Shown here: in pieces, positions 48,096-59,200 of the stretch
Numbering within the stretch: the stretch's first letter is position 1
Layout: every line of letters begins with the position of its first letter
Assembly: GCA_963669155.1 (NCBI GenBank)
Contig: OZ022596.1
Coordinates: forward strand, 14,123,163 to 14,187,162
Source of the DNA: Arbacia lixula
Taxonomy: Eukaryota; Echinodermata; Echinoidea; Arbacioida; Arbaciidae
Length of the DNA: 64,000 nucleotides
Reading direction: 5' to 3'
Program-made: the position numbers and the translations under genes
The notes under the pieces: model-generated
Database searches by the model: none
Seen by the model: the letters and a program-made list of their open reading frames with translations, nothing else
What the model was told of the DNA's origin: nothing

Positions 48096-51000
48096 AAGAA
48101 ATATCAATGATTATGGTTGTGATGAACGCACCGCAACCTCGCAACCTCTCTATGGCGTACATCCTGACAGACAGACAAACAGACAGACAGAAAGACAAAG
48201 AAATATCAATGATTATGGTTGTGATGAACGCACCGCAACCTCGCAACCTCTCTATGGCGTACATCCTGACAGACTGACCAACAGACAGAAAGACAAAGAA
48301 ATATCAATGATTATGGTTGTGATGAACGCACCACAGCCTCGCAACCTCTCTATGGCGTACATCCTGACAGACAGACAAACAGACAGACAGAAAGACAAAG
48401 AAATATCAATGATTATGGTTGTGATGAACGCACCGCAACCTCGCAACCTCTCTATGGCGTACATCCTGACAGACTGACCAACAGACAGAAAGACAAAGAA
48501 ATATCAATGATTATGGTTGTGATGATCGCATGGCAGCCTCGCAACTGCTATCCTAACAGACAGATAAATGGACAGAAAGATATATTTTTTAAAAATTGTT
48601 CAAGCCTGATGAAACAAATACCTAGCAAAGGCTTTTTGTGCTTCTTATGCTTAAATTTGAGACTGGGGAAATATTAATGTGGGCCTGTCTAAAGTAATGG
48701 GTACATTTCTGTTACATTTACTGCAACATTTGGACAAATCTCTTTAATTCCAATTATTTTTATTTTGTCTCTTAAATAAATCGGCCAATAATAACAAAAT
48801 ATCAAAGAAATGTATTGATTTGCACTTTAAAAAGTTTTTTGTACGCTTCAGAAAATTTGCCCTATACAAATTTGCCACAGCACGTTGGTAACGGGACAGA
48901 CAAGTTTGAAATACACTCGTCAGTCCCCTTACCACTGTGATATGGCAAATATGTACAGGCGTAGTTTAGAAATATATAATAATGAACATTCAGAGAAGGA
49001 TTTTAGCTGAAATTATTTTGGTGGTGCAAGGTGGTCATAATTTCAAATAATCCAGTTATGCAAAAAAATATCCCTTTACTGTACACAGACCCATGTATTC
49101 ACAGCGGCTTTTTTTTTTCATACTTGAAGAGCCTCAGGAGTTTGTTTTCCAAGGCAAAAGAAGCATACCTAATATGGACTCCTTTTTTGTGTGAGTAGGG
49201 GATGGGGGGAGGGAATATCAATTTATTTACAGAGCTGATTTCCAAGCCTCATGAAGCTACCATCCTCACATGGGCTTGTGTTTTTGTTGTTGGTTTTTGG
49301 AGGGGGAATATTCATCTACTCACACATGCTACTTATCAGAGCCGGGCCCTGTAACAAAAAGATTTGCAATCAATCACAAAATGGCAATGGCCAATCAACA
49401 TCATTGTTGCATGCACTTTTTGTGCAAAAGACCAATCAGTAACCAATCAGAATTTGTCTTTCAAATTTGCCATTGATCGAAAACCTTTGTGTTACGGGGC
49501 CTTGATGACCCCCAGGAGCTAATTTTCTTACATGGGGAGGTCTCTTTTTTTTTCTTTTTCTTTTTTTTTTCTTTTTTTTTTTTTTTTTTTGGGGGGGAGG
49601 GGGGTTAATCCTCTCACCTGTCCACCATACTCCTCGATGAACAAGCGTCGGCAATGACATGGACGTCGAAACCTCGTTCTAAGAGGTCAAGGGTCGTCTG
49701 TTGGATGCAGGCCTGGGTCTCAATGCCGCACAGGATCACAGACTTGGTCTCGTTTTGCTGTCAGGGGAAATATACAGTATGGTCAACCCCTCATTTCTGG
49801 ATAGCCTTAGGGTACAAACTCAAACTAGCACGTGCTCACCGAAGAGAGCAGATCAGCAGAAAACAATATGAACAGTAGCAATCTGCACACCTATGCAACA
49901 TTTCTTTATTTGATAGTTCCGGTATAAAAAAATGTGTGTGCGGCGGCCCTCTTCGCTATGTTATACACCATATTCACTAAACGATGAGTCATTATAATCT
50001 TTGAGTTGCAGGATAAACTTGTTTCTGTGTGTGGATAACATGTTCGCTACAAGATTCTTTAAACGTTTCTTTGTAGAGTTTCGGTAGAAACTTCTTGTTG
50101 GTCCGTCTGGGCTCTGTTGTATAATACTTACCATTAACCTATGGAAACCTTGAATCTGATTGGCTGTTGAGCAAAGTAGCCATGGTACTTACCAAATGTT
50201 AATGGCAGAGTTGCCATTATGGTAATTAGTTTCATGTAATGGGCCCTGGTTATATAGGGCTCTGGTTTGCTTTAACATGTATATGCCTACCAAGGGCGTA
50301 AAAATAAGAAGTATGTCAACATACTTCTTTTATGTAATCTTATCATTAAAAAAATAATTTTCAAGAATTTGCAATTTCTGGGCTTAATTCAAAGTGCGAC
50401 CTTGTGACATACACATCCATGAACAAAGCAACATTTCAATATTTTGTAGCAAAATGTTACATATATAGCAGCCCTGGGAAAAATTTAATCAAAATTTTTT
50501 GGGGCTCCTTTTTGAGCACATAGGCCGATTTCGCTCCAATTTTTCTTTCAATTGTCTCTATGAGAATTTTGGGGGCTCTTTTAAGCATTTCGGGGGCGAA
50601 ATTGCCCCGAGCCCCTGTCTATTTTTTCTGGTGACATATATAGGACTCCTTACCTTGAGTTTCTCCTCTACCTCCGGGAGAATCATGGTGAAGCAGGTCT
50701 TGGGGTAGACATCTTCTACTTCTCGATCCACACCGAGCTCCGGCACAGTGGGCCCCAGGCCTGAAATCAAAGCAAAGCAAATCATGATTATATCATTTTT
50801 AAAACCAGGGCCCTATTGCATAAAATTTGCCATTAATGGTACATTGGTGACAGTTACGTAACTCCGTTACCAATGATAACTACCATGATAACACCACTCG
50901 ACAGCCAACCAAATTCAAGGTTTTCATAGATGTCGGCTATGTCGCCATTGATACCAAAGTTACCATCAATGGTCAGTTTTATGCAACAGGGCCCAGAGCC

Positions 51001-52766
51001 GTGTTGCATAGGTTTTCAATTATTGTAACTCACCATCAATGGTAAACTACCATGGCAACAGGTGCAATAATGAGAGGTCATTGGCTGTTGCCATGGTAAT
51101 TACCATTGATTGTATGTGACAATAATTGAAAACATATACAACATATCTAGATGTATAAGACAGACGGTACCTAGCCTGTTTAACAAAAAATTATGCTAAA
51201 AACCATGGAAAATGGAAGAATTAAAATTCACAAAAGGAACTTCCCTCCCAATAAATATAGAAACGGATATTGACTTAAAACAAAATCAATAGGTTATGAC
51301 GAGGTTTCGGGCGAGTCGTCCAAAACTTATAGAGCCTATAAGATAGATAAAAACAAAAAGCATCATGTTTCATGCTGAACTGGACAAAATATACCACGGT
51401 TTAAAACAGCTGCTCCCTCCCTTTCTTCCCTTTCCCTTTCCCTCTGCCAATTCCTTTGAGCTGTTGTGTATGTGTTCAATGCCCACATCATGCACAGACA
51501 CTGGGACAAAAAAAACGATCATGAATGTAGCTAATAATATGCTCACTGCGTTTCAAATATAAACAAGGATTCACTTTTCCTGGTGTTTGTCAAGATATGA
51601 CTGCAATTCTAACAAATTTATTGTTATGGAATCTAGATCTAGATCTACTGGCAGCCTGCTGATTTCTGCAGTTTGACGACTTGCAAATGGGATAGTTAGA
51701 TCCTACAGACTATACCTACACCAAAAAATCAGTCGGGAGGGGGGGGCATTCCGAAAATCCACAGAGATAAAACTTTTATCTTCCCTTAGATACAATGTCC
51801 TTAAAATATTTTATCTTTGGTATTCCGAAAAATATTTTAGGAAGATTTTAACCGATATTAATGAGTGCATGCCCTGCGCTCCTATCCCAGAGGCAGCCAG
51901 TAATCAACATCCTTTCATGTCTTTTGCATACATTAACACCATCAAGCTGATGGTGTGATGTCATGAAACTGAAAGGGACATTGCGCATCAATGTCTATCA
52001 GCGCGCCTTATTGCATTTGATGCGCTTATGTGCAAAAAGTTAAATGCGCGAATTATTTTTGCACGTAATGCTATGTGCCTAGCCTATAGCCCTAGGCGCG
52101 TACGTCTGGAGATAAAAATTGCTTGGGAGCAGTTTTATCTTTCGTCCTAACTTTTCTTCCTAAGTGCGTTTCAGAATACCGATTTAGCTCATTTGCATAA
52201 AAATTTTGTCTCGGAGGCTCATTTACATAAAATTTTTATTTTATCCAGGACGCTGGATCATTCGGGGCTTACTGCGACCAGCGGGAGCAGTCCCGGGGCT
52301 AATCCGGGGCTATATACACTAGGCCTATAAGTACAAAACTGAAATTTCGATTAAATATGCCACAAATGAGACAGTTATTCCAGATGATACACAACATCTT
52401 TGTTGGTTAATCATGTAGGCAATGTTTGTCAAATTCACGCAGTTATGCTCTTCACCCAGATTCTGACAAATGCAGAAGCTAACAAAGATTTGCTTGGACG
52501 TCGACGTCGACGCCCACTCAAGTAAACTCAAATTTAATGCACAATCACATTATTCACTCAGTCACAAGCAGACTCCACTTACCTTTTGGATATTGCTCGG
52601 TCACAATCACAGGGATATCAAGAATCTTTGCCGCTTTGTACAGCCGCGATGACACCTCCACGATCTCTGGAAAGAACTTGATGTTGGGGCGGAACTTTTC
52701 CTGCATGTCACACAGAAAAAGTGACGAATTTCGAAGAACAATTTTGCCTAAATTTTTAGCAGCCAT
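47701..52766 (-). CDS. ISOC2: Isochorismatase domain-containing protein, ISOC2-like (complete, 4 exons)
   Basis: Minus-strand exons 52766-52583, 50760-50654, 49757-49618 and 47857-47701 (stop TAA at 47703-47701) join in frame to 588 bases, 195 residues, close to the roughly 205 of animal ISOC2. Visible marks: [11 protein letters not shown] with Asp20, [21 protein letters not shown] with Lys82, and CGIETQAC with Cys114, which fit the Asp-Lys-Cys triad of the isochorismatase-like hydrolase fold. C-terminal blocks DACSSRS and [11 protein letters not shown] also match the family. The substrate of animal ISOC proteins is not settled; a small cytosolic or mitochondrial hydrolase is the safe statement. 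ISOC1 is the alternative name but has a longer N-terminus. The gene is divergent from H6PD. The last exon is preceded by tandem copies of its own start. Confidence 0.93.
47858..48570 (-). repeat. 98-102-bp tandem array containing the ISOC last-exon acceptor and exon start
   Basis: Units begin at 47916, 48018, 48120, 48222, 48320, 48422 and 48520, with the true exon edge at 47814-47857 as unit one. Each holds, on the minus strand, a TCTG-repeat pyrimidine tract, CTGTCAG, then the exon start through TTCATCACAAC. Most units are 102 bp (34 codons); two are 98 bp. Because 102 is a multiple of three, the ISOC frame stays open through four extra units, up to 48264. The outermost unit (48520) is degenerate. 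Confidence 0.95.
48675..49093. mobile_element. DNA element with GGGTCTGTCTACAGTAA-like ends, uninterrupted copy
   Basis: Inverted relative to 22843-24088. Contains CTTAAATAAA at 48771-48780, the empty counterpart of the TTAA insertion there. Located in ISOC intron 3. Confidence 0.75.
49344..49502. mobile_element. Short fold-back element GGGCCCTGTAACAAAAA
   Basis: The ends GGGCCCTGTAACAAAAAG and TTTGTGTTACGGGGCC are inverted about 160 bp apart. ISOC intron 3. A (T)n/(G)n low-complexity stretch follows at 49545-49600. Confidence 0.75.
50109..50246. mobile_element. Short GGGCC-type fold-back element (diverged)
   Basis: Begins GGGCTCTGTTGTATAATACT and ends TTTCATGTAATGGGCCC, with inverted TACCATTAAC/GTTAATGG blocks. 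Confidence 0.65.
50808..50994. mobile_element. Short GGGCC-type fold-back element
   Basis: Ends GGGCCCTATTGCATAAAA and TTTTATGCAACAGGGCCC, with inner inverted TACCAATGATAAC/ATACCAAAGTTACCATC-type blocks. ISOC intron 1, right behind exon 2. Confidence 0.8.
50998..51148. mobile_element. Short GGGCC-type fold-back element, adjacent copy
   Basis: GTGTTGCATAGGTTTTCAAT at the left and CAATAATTGAAAACATATAC at the right are inverted. Separated by only three bases from the preceding element. Confidence 0.75.
51190..51700. repeat. Dispersed repeat related to 28550-28693 and 30040-30240
   Basis: TTTCGGGCGAGTC-type and ACTATAGAGCC-type blocks at 51300-51345 resemble the left flank of the pogo-like element, and 51480-51670 resembles its right flank. 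A segment at 51363-51470 equals one arm of the palindrome at 56520-56770. Confidence 0.45.
51735..52260. mobile_element. DNA element with GGGG-CATTCCGAAAA ends, copy 2
   Basis: Left part (GGGGGGCATTCCGAAAATCC and GAAGATTTTAACC) and right part (GCGCGTACGTCTGGAGATAA and CATTTGCATAAAAATTTT) match the two ends of 9070-10165, with a shorter middle. ISOC intron 1. Confidence 0.6.
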
Positions 52767-53277
52767 CTCGATCTACGTGCATCCTGTGCATGGACTATAC
52801 AGCTACAGAAATACTAGTCAACAGCGCAGCCGGGGTCTCGGGAAAACTCCGGGGGAGACCACATGTAGCATGCACACAGCCATCGAACCCCAGGTACGGG
52901 TCACGTCACAGGCTGCTTAGACAAGTCCATAATATTTAAAGGGGTACTGTTGTACTATGGAGGGATAATATGGAAGCTGACAGTACAATTGCTAACAGGT
53001 GAAATATTCTTATGGAAAGAATGATGACAACAAATAAAGATTATGATATGGAATTAGTTATGCTGACGATTTCAAAACTAAGAAGTACATCTTGAACGAA
53101 TCATGAAGACTGCACATGCAATCTCTGTCCGTTTCACTTCAAGTTACATCCCTCGTCGTATATCATTTCCCCTCAGTTCACATGATTGCGTAACATGTAG
53201 TACGAGAGCCAAATTCAGAAAAGCATACATATTTTCAATATTAGTTGGAATTGTCCTTCAGGTTAAAGGGTACTTCT
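52767..53277. promoter_or_regulatory. Head-to-head promoter region of the ISOC gene and H6PD
   Basis: About 510 bp separate the two start codons, which point away from each other, so a shared bidirectional promoter is likely. A CRE/E-box-like GGTCACGTCACAGG sits at about 52896-52909. A possible acceptor TTCAG just before 53262 hints at an upstream untranslated H6PD exon. No TATA box stands out. Confidence 0.4.
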
Positions 53278-56200
53278 ATGACAGTGGGTATCATGGCAAA
53301 GTTTGTTGTGTTTCCGAGAAGAAGAATAAAGCGTAACGTTACAGCTGGATTATTCTGCGTGGCTGTTTGGTTTACTTTTGCAATGTGCTGTGTTGCTCAG
53401 CGCGTCCTACCAGCCAAACTGAGCGGAACGCCGGGCAACGGATCCGCCGGGACTAGCGGCGTCGTGAACGTGATCGTGGTGGGGGCTAACGGCAACCTAG
53501 CCAAGAAATATCTGTGGCAGGGTTTCTTCAATCTTGTGAATGGTAACAAAAATTAAATTAATTTAATTGTGCAGTATTATGTTGCATTGATCTGTCTGTT
53601 AGAAAATTAAGCATTTTTTTTTACAGTGAAACCTATCATTTAGTGGTCTGAACAGGTTCATGTAGTTTTTGATAGAGTTTTTAATGAGAAATGTGGTCTT
53701 AGACATAGTATTACTATTAGTAGACAGGTTGTCACTACAGCAAGTTTCACTGTACTACAGAGTTTACCACTACAATTGTGATTATGTCATGATCTAGATT
53801 GACTGCATGATGTCTAACATTCAATCGTTAAGTTATTACCAGTGACATTTAGTGATTTACCTGTAAAAAAAAAACGCTCAAGGGAGACCAAACACATCTT
53901 TGTGATAATGTTGTCTCCTTACGTTTACATGTATGTTAATATAAAGATTTCAATATGAGAAACCTTTTTGAAGGCAAATTGAAAACATCTTTATGTGAAT
54001 GTGGTTGCTTTAAAATAAATACAGAAGGTTTGACTGTACTGGAGAGTATCCCTAGAAAATAATGATACATAGTGTTTACCATGCATTGTATCTCTCAGAA
54101 AACATTAATTCGGTAAGCACTATATATGCACTCTCATCCTGTATGAGCTTAATATGCATTAACCTACTCATGAATATTCAGCAATCTGCCAGCTGGGTTA
54201 AGGTTAATAATTCATTAAGAGAAGTGACGTCATGAATGGAGGATAAGAGCCTACAAGCCGCAATATCAGTCTCTGTAGGAGAGACTGCATCTGACTCCTC
54301 TGAGCTCTGAACACCCCTACCTTAATAAGCCATTTCATAATTGCAATTGCGCATGAGCAGATTATTGCTTTTAGTAAATGACCTCAGGTCATTTTCCAAA
54401 CTCACAGAGTAAACAGACTATCATTAGATAGTCGACCACATTTCAATCTATTATTATGCAAATATGGCAACAGCTATTCAGCTCTGAGAAGGTAGTGAAA
54501 GACAATTCTACCATGTGCACCTGCTTCTATTGTTGTTCCGGGCACACTGTTCCAACACAACTTCATGAAAATCAATCCCAGTGAGCAGTCTAGTATTATT
54601 TATTCAGTGCATTGTCCGACCATGGTGTAATTACGAAATGGTCTATTCTGAGGTAGGCCTATGTCCAAAAATGTAATTTCGATTGAAGAATGCCCCAAAT
54701 GAGACGGTTATTCCTGTCTAGGTTTCACTGTACTACAGAGAGTACCACTAATAAGTACATTATATTGTTTCTCTGCGGAAACATTAAATCGGTAAGCACT
54801 ATATAGGCTCTCATCCTGCATGAACTTAATATGCATTAACCTACTCATGAATATTCAACAATCTGCCAGCTGTTTTTTATATATGGGTTAGGTTTTTCAT
54901 TCAGAGAAGAGAGTGTTAACCTACCATGAATATTCAGCAATCTGCCAGATGGGTTAGGGGTCATTATTCATTAAGAGATTTGGCATCATGACTGCAGGAA
55001 TGCTTACCCATTCAATCCTCTTTCCATATATGTGACAGAGGAGGAGGCGAGCGTCTTCCACCTGTTTGCTGGGTCCAGATCCCCTCAGGCTAACGGAGAA
55101 AGGGAGATGAGGCAGATCCTGGACCAGAACGTCTCCTGCTCCAGGACCCCGCCCTCACTCACCATGGCAACAGATGAATGTGAGGTAAGCACTAAGCAGA
55201 CAACATCAGTGAAGAGTAGTCACCCTGATAACTATCAGTTTTAAAAAAATCACCCTGAGATTCCCTTTTGTACCCCCCCCCCCCCTATCTATTTTTTTAT
55301 TAGCATAATCCTTAAACCCTAGACATAACCCTAGGGTTAACCCTGAAGTTATCCTAACTAAGGCCTATATATCTTAATTATGTAGGCTTAAAATCTTGAA
55401 TACTTTATCCATGCTTATTTTGGGTGGATTGGGAGGGGGTAGGGTCAGGGCATAAGAGAAAGCCTACTGGTCTCACTTAAGTTTGAGTAGAATTGAACAA
55501 GAAGGAAAAACATGATTTGATGGTAATTACCAAATTGGATGATATAAAGAGTGAGACTATGATGCAGTGTCTGAACATGACTTTGCATAGTAAACCATTC
55601 AAATATATTTTGAATTAACTTACTTATGTCACTGTTACAAGCTCAGCTGTGAACAGTTCATAATATTCAAAGCTTGACTATTGAGCTCCATCTGAATAAA
55701 TAATACATGGTGGCTGTTCCTGCTGTATTTTGTATGATGTATTGTTTCTCTCTTGTATTTGTACTTTTATAGAAAGCCAAGGCCTTGTTTAGGGACTCTA
55801 TCCCATACCATCAACTCAAGACAGCAGAGAACTACAGGAGCCTGTGCAGTGCGGCCCAACATAAGATGTCACAGATGGGACTGAGCGAGAGGGGCAGGAT
55901 ATTCTACCTCTCCGTTCCTGCCTTTGCTTATGCCGAGATTGCATCACACATCAACAAAGGTATGTTCATTCACTTTAGCCCAGTTCATATACCATTATCA
56001 TGATAATACTGCTACTATTACCAATGCACGTCGGTAAGGAAGTTTCCAGCGAGCCTCTAAAAACACCGTCCATATACACTGAAAAAGCCGTAATGTTGCA
56101 TTGTTTTGAACAGCTGGACTTTCTCTACACCCCTGACATGTTCCGCTAATAGCCATACAAGCGGTGCAATTAGCCCGAACGAGATGCACAAGGCGCAACA

Positions 56201-59200
56201 TTTACGCCTTTTTTGCGAACGCAGCTTATAAGATCCATTTACCGCAATATTGGGGTATTTTTACTAGGTCTCGATCCGCAAAAAAAATGCAACATAAGCA
56301 GGAAAAAAAGAGGAAGCAATTATTTCTGTGATTCCTGTTCATATACGCAGCTATCGGTAATGCATCAGCAAAATTGTTGCAAATGTTACGCTTATTTTGC
56401 GGATATGAATGGGGTTATTGATGCTTAACTTTTTCAGTGTCATGTGTGTACACAAATCACACAGAGCAGCATTTTATCTGGCACACAAAGGGTTAAGAGA
56501 GCACTGAAGTGGTATCGTCATATCCATTGTAATGTACAAAACAGCTCAAAGGAATTGGCATAGGGAAATGGGAAAGGGAAGAAATGGAAGGACCCACAGT
56601 TTTAAACCACGGTATATTTTGTCTAGTTCAGCATGAAACATGATGCTTAAGCCTAAAAAGCATCATGTTTCACAGTGAACTGGACAAAATAAACCGTGGT
56701 TTAAAACTGCGGCTCCTTCCCTTTCTTCCCATTCCCATTTCCCTATGTCAATTCCTTTGAGCTGTAATGTAAGTTTCTGTTCATTCTAAACACCATCCCC
56801 TCAAGAGTGAGAGATCCTGGTCCAACGTTATCTAGTGGGCTAGTGTTGGTCACTCCCAATGAGAGTCCATGCTATAAACAGTGCTGATTGCTCTTTCCAT
56901 GTGTGGTTCAGAACTAGTTGTCTTGACAATATGATATACTGGTTCTCTCAAAAGATTTGAGTTAATTAAAGTGAAATTCCTTTAGAAGGTCAGTTTCTTG
57001 GATGCATTATTACTCATACATATTCTCACATCACATTCCAGAGTTCCAGTAACTGCCATTTGGGAACTAGCAACATAAAACACGAGCGCTTCTGGTCATG
57101 AACATGGAAAACATGATTTGAGCCATCTTTCTATCCATCCCTCTCAACAAATTTTGATAACAAACTTGCTTTGATTTTGCTTTAAGTTTAGAAACATGTC
57201 AGATAAAGAATTTCTATCTATGTAAATGAACTTATATCACAAAAAACTATAGAGAACTATTATTGCAATATTTGTTTATTTCTTTTGTTTGCAGAGTGCA
57301 GACCGCAGGGAGGTGCATGGCTACGAGTTGTCTTGGAGAAGCCATTTGGCCATGACACAGCGTCAGCCAGGGAGTTGTCTAAATCCCTCAAGGCCCATCT
57401 AGAGGAGAGGGAGATCTACCGAATCGATCATTACCTGGGCAAAACTGGTAAACAGCCATCTCTCCATCTATCCCTCCAAGAATATAGAGAGAAATGTTGC
57501 TTCGATGTGCGTATGAGTTAAGTAGGACAGTAGACAGGGAATTTTGTATCAGGCAAAACAGCCATCTTCCCATCCATCCCTCTCACAATAAATTTTGAGA
57601 AAAAACTTGCTTTGATTTTGCTTTTAAGTTTAAGCATGTCAGATAAGGGATTTCTATCTAGGCAAAAATGGTAAACAGTGCTCTCTCTCCTTCTTAGCTC
57701 TCTCAAACATTTGAAACAATAATTTGGCTTTGATTAAGTATTTTTAAGAGTTTAAAAACATGACAGCTACAATATTTATACATAGGCAAGACTTGTAAAC
57801 AGCCATTTCTTCATCCATCCCTCTCTCTCTCAAACATGTACAGGTAAAGAAAACTTGGCTTTAATTTGCTGTGAGTTGATAAGGATGACTCCTTTTGTTT
57901 ATGTCTATTAGATAAAATAATGGTAAATTTAACCTATGAAATATGCAGAAATATTCTCAAATTAGATGCAAAATTAATGCTTTAGAAGATGATAACTTTC
58001 TTATCCAATTACGGATTTTCATCAAACCTTCACCAATATGTTGCTTTAGTGTTCTGCTTTGATTAGAACTGATTCAATTTTAGGGTGGACTTTCCCTTGA
58101 ACCTGATTATATAATGTTCTGTTATTTGTTTCATTCCTCACAGGGGTACAGAGTATACTGCCATTCAGAGAGTTGAATCAGCATGCGCTGGGGAAAATGT
58201 GGAACCGCGGCAGCGTGGAGAAAGTTGAGATTATCCTGAAGGAAACCGTGGATGTGAAAGGTACAATAATGAAGTAACTCTGTGAAATTTGTCTTTTTAA
58301 AGTTTTCTTACAGCCTTAAAGGGCCCATGTCATCAAAATGTATGTTGACTTCTGTTGATGCAACTTAATATGTATATAACAAAATCACTAACTGTTCGAT
58401 GGAAATATGTGTCCTATATTTTAAAATAATTTTTCTTTATTTTTTCTCAGCACTGATAAGCCCCGCCTCCAAAATATCCTTCAGCTCAAGATTCCCCCTG
58501 TGACATCATCAAAGGTAGAATTTAGCAGGATAATAAGAAGAATTTATGCACAAATTAAACATTGCAATGGCTACCTCCACCTGCCCACAAGAGCATCACA
58601 TGTCTTCACACAATGCCATCTAACAACCTTTCATGTGGGAATAATCGTTTCCTTATGCCAGAAATGTGCTAGCTATGTGATGCTATTATAAGCACCTGCA
58701 GGTGGTCATTGCAATGTTTAGTTTGTGCATAAATTATGTCTATTATCCTGCTAATTTCTACCTCTGATGATGTCACAGGGGGAATCTTGAGTTGCAGGAT
58801 ATTTTGGAGGCGGGGCTTATCAGTGCTGAGAAAAAATATAGAAAAATTATTTTAAAATAAAGGAAACATATTTCCATTGAACAGTTAGTGATTTTATTAT
58901 TAAGTTGCATCAATAGAAGTCAACATACATTTTGATGACAGGGGCCCTTTGAATATTTATTGCCATAATTATAGTATCCATGTGTGAAGATTGCCCAGTA
59001 TGGTCACAACCTTAATTGGTAGATACATGGAATTTGTATGGCATCCTACTGAATTTTCAGTCGTTAGTCGTTAGGAAGTTCTCATTATGGGATGAATGCT
59101 TTGATTATGATGCTTTAAAGACAAGAAAACACCCTTGTATAAAATACATGAAACTCAGCAGGAATCATCAGTATATACAGTGGAGCCTGAGATCAAATGC

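Noticed and set aside
47813..48277. Plus-strand frame with repeated Thr-Asp-Arg-Gln units
   Set aside because: It is the antisense of the 102-bp ISOC array; the minus-strand reading matches the conserved exon.
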